Positions 62,366 to 64,000 of a DNA stretch of 64,000 nt are shown piece after piece. A model generated the notes under the pieces. It did no database searches and was not told where the DNA came from. It saw nothing but the letters and a program-made list of their open reading frames with translations. This DNA is from Mucilaginibacter sp. KACC 22063 (GTDB lineage: Bacteria > Bacteroidota > Bacteroidia > Sphingobacteriales > Sphingobacteriaceae): assembly GCF_028736115.1 (NCBI RefSeq), contig NZ_CP117877.1:4745149-4809148 (forward strand), written 5' to 3'. Each line of letters starts with the position of its first letter. Within the stretch, counting starts at the first letter, position 1. The position numbers and the translations under genes are program-made.

Positions 62366-62681
62366 CCTCTCTGGCATTTATGTTTGATAATTTAAATCCA
62401 ACTATTTCCTTTAATTCATATTCACATTTCTTACCAAATCCTAAGAATGTTACCTTATTGATGCTATACTCTTTAATTTTTACTTTAACCGTATCAACTA
62501 ATAATGTCAAAATTGAAACAGATATTCCATACAAGTAAAATATGAAAAACACTATAAATACATACCAAGGCACCATACTCACAAACATTAAAATCGTGAA
62601 TGAAGTGCATAACAGTACTAATAGTATTAAGACTATTAATGCATAGGTGCTAAATTGAGAAGTAACCGCTTTTTTAATCAT
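62340..62681 (-). CDS. Small membrane protein, apparently frameshifted
   Basis: A 113-residue protein with two helices (about 14-30 and 33-57) followed by a beta-rich stretch (VKVKIKEYSINKVTFLGFGKKC, split here, and ELKEIVGFKL), a layout like small PH-domain membrane proteins. The reading frame stops after REFLYL, but another frame continues with 54 protein-like residues, so the full protein was probably about 164 residues. It lies 1 bp from nadB and is likely co-transcribed with it. Confidence 0.7.
   Translation of the reverse strand: MIKKAVTSQFSTYALIVLILLVLLCTSFTILMFVSMVPWYVFIVFFIFYLYGISVSILTLLVDTVKVKIKEYSINKVTFLGFGKKCEYELKEIVGFKLSNINAREGKREFLYL

Positions 62682-64000
<1,319 letters not shown>

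Overview
The window is a piece of a Bacteroidota chromosome, most likely from the Sphingobacteriaceae (Mucilaginibacter/Pedobacter type). The evidence is TAnnTTTG-type -7 promoter boxes, few Shine-Dalgarno sequences, a TonB receptor with a CarboxypepD_reg domain paired with a surface lipoprotein, DUF4175, a GLPGLI-free gliding-clade style lipoprotein set, an S16 with a long acidic tail, and a Bacteroidota-type YbeY and Mrp. No prophage, insertion sequence or CRISPR array was seen. Genus is inference.

Layout. 1-988: 3' end of infB. 1.1-5.8 kb: a leucine-rich-repeat orphan, then a minus-strand sensor kinase / response regulator / radical SAM operon and two unknown genes. 6.1-8.5 kb: the rpsP-rimM-trmD-rplS translation cluster, with a hairpin between rpsP and rimM and a structured rplS leader. 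8.5-14.4 kb: msrB-msrA, a TPR protein, and a tight minus-strand run DUF4199-DUF2752-TM2-DUF2905-Nif3-zinc ribbon. 14.6-28 kb: mfd, hpt with an SGNH lipoprotein, M16 peptidase and def, mrp-nfuA, a GT51 glycosyltransferase with an AsmA-like front, nitroreductase, LacI regulator, a lone receiver protein. 

28.6-37.2 kb is the main accessory region: nine tightly packed minus-strand genes (GT-B-like protein, SpsF-like cytidylyltransferase, split transketolase N and C halves, class III aminotransferase, SDR, a KdsC-like phosphatase fused to a NeuB-like synthase without the C-terminal SAF domain, fatty acid hydroxylase family protein, SMR-type small membrane protein). Together they look like a pathway that makes a sugar phosphate by transketolase, modifies it by oxidation/amination, condenses it with phosphoenolpyruvate, removes the phosphate, activates it with CMP and transfers it to a surface or lipid acceptor. 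The product is unknown.

37.3-46.5 kb: GDPD-like and PAP2 phosphatases (the latter flanked by a 36-37 bp direct repeat), DUF6624 and RidA-like proteins, tRNA-Pro(GGG), a His-rich small membrane protein, a MarR regulator and its likely targets, a TonB receptor and a beta-helix-like lipoprotein. 46.5-54.8 kb: small lipoprotein and TPR genes, DUF4175, an anti-sigma-type ATPase, ybeY, glutathione peroxidase and an MlaEFD-type lipid transport operon. 55-64 kb: an oxidoreductase, an ABC-F protein, a small membrane protein carrying one of two parS-like sites, mnmG, an Ig-like lipoprotein, gamma carbonic anhydrase, tRNA-Gly(CCC), a membrane protein gene that appears frameshifted, and the 3' part of nadB. 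The paired parS-like sites next to mnmG suggest that this end of the window lies in the origin-proximal half of the chromosome.
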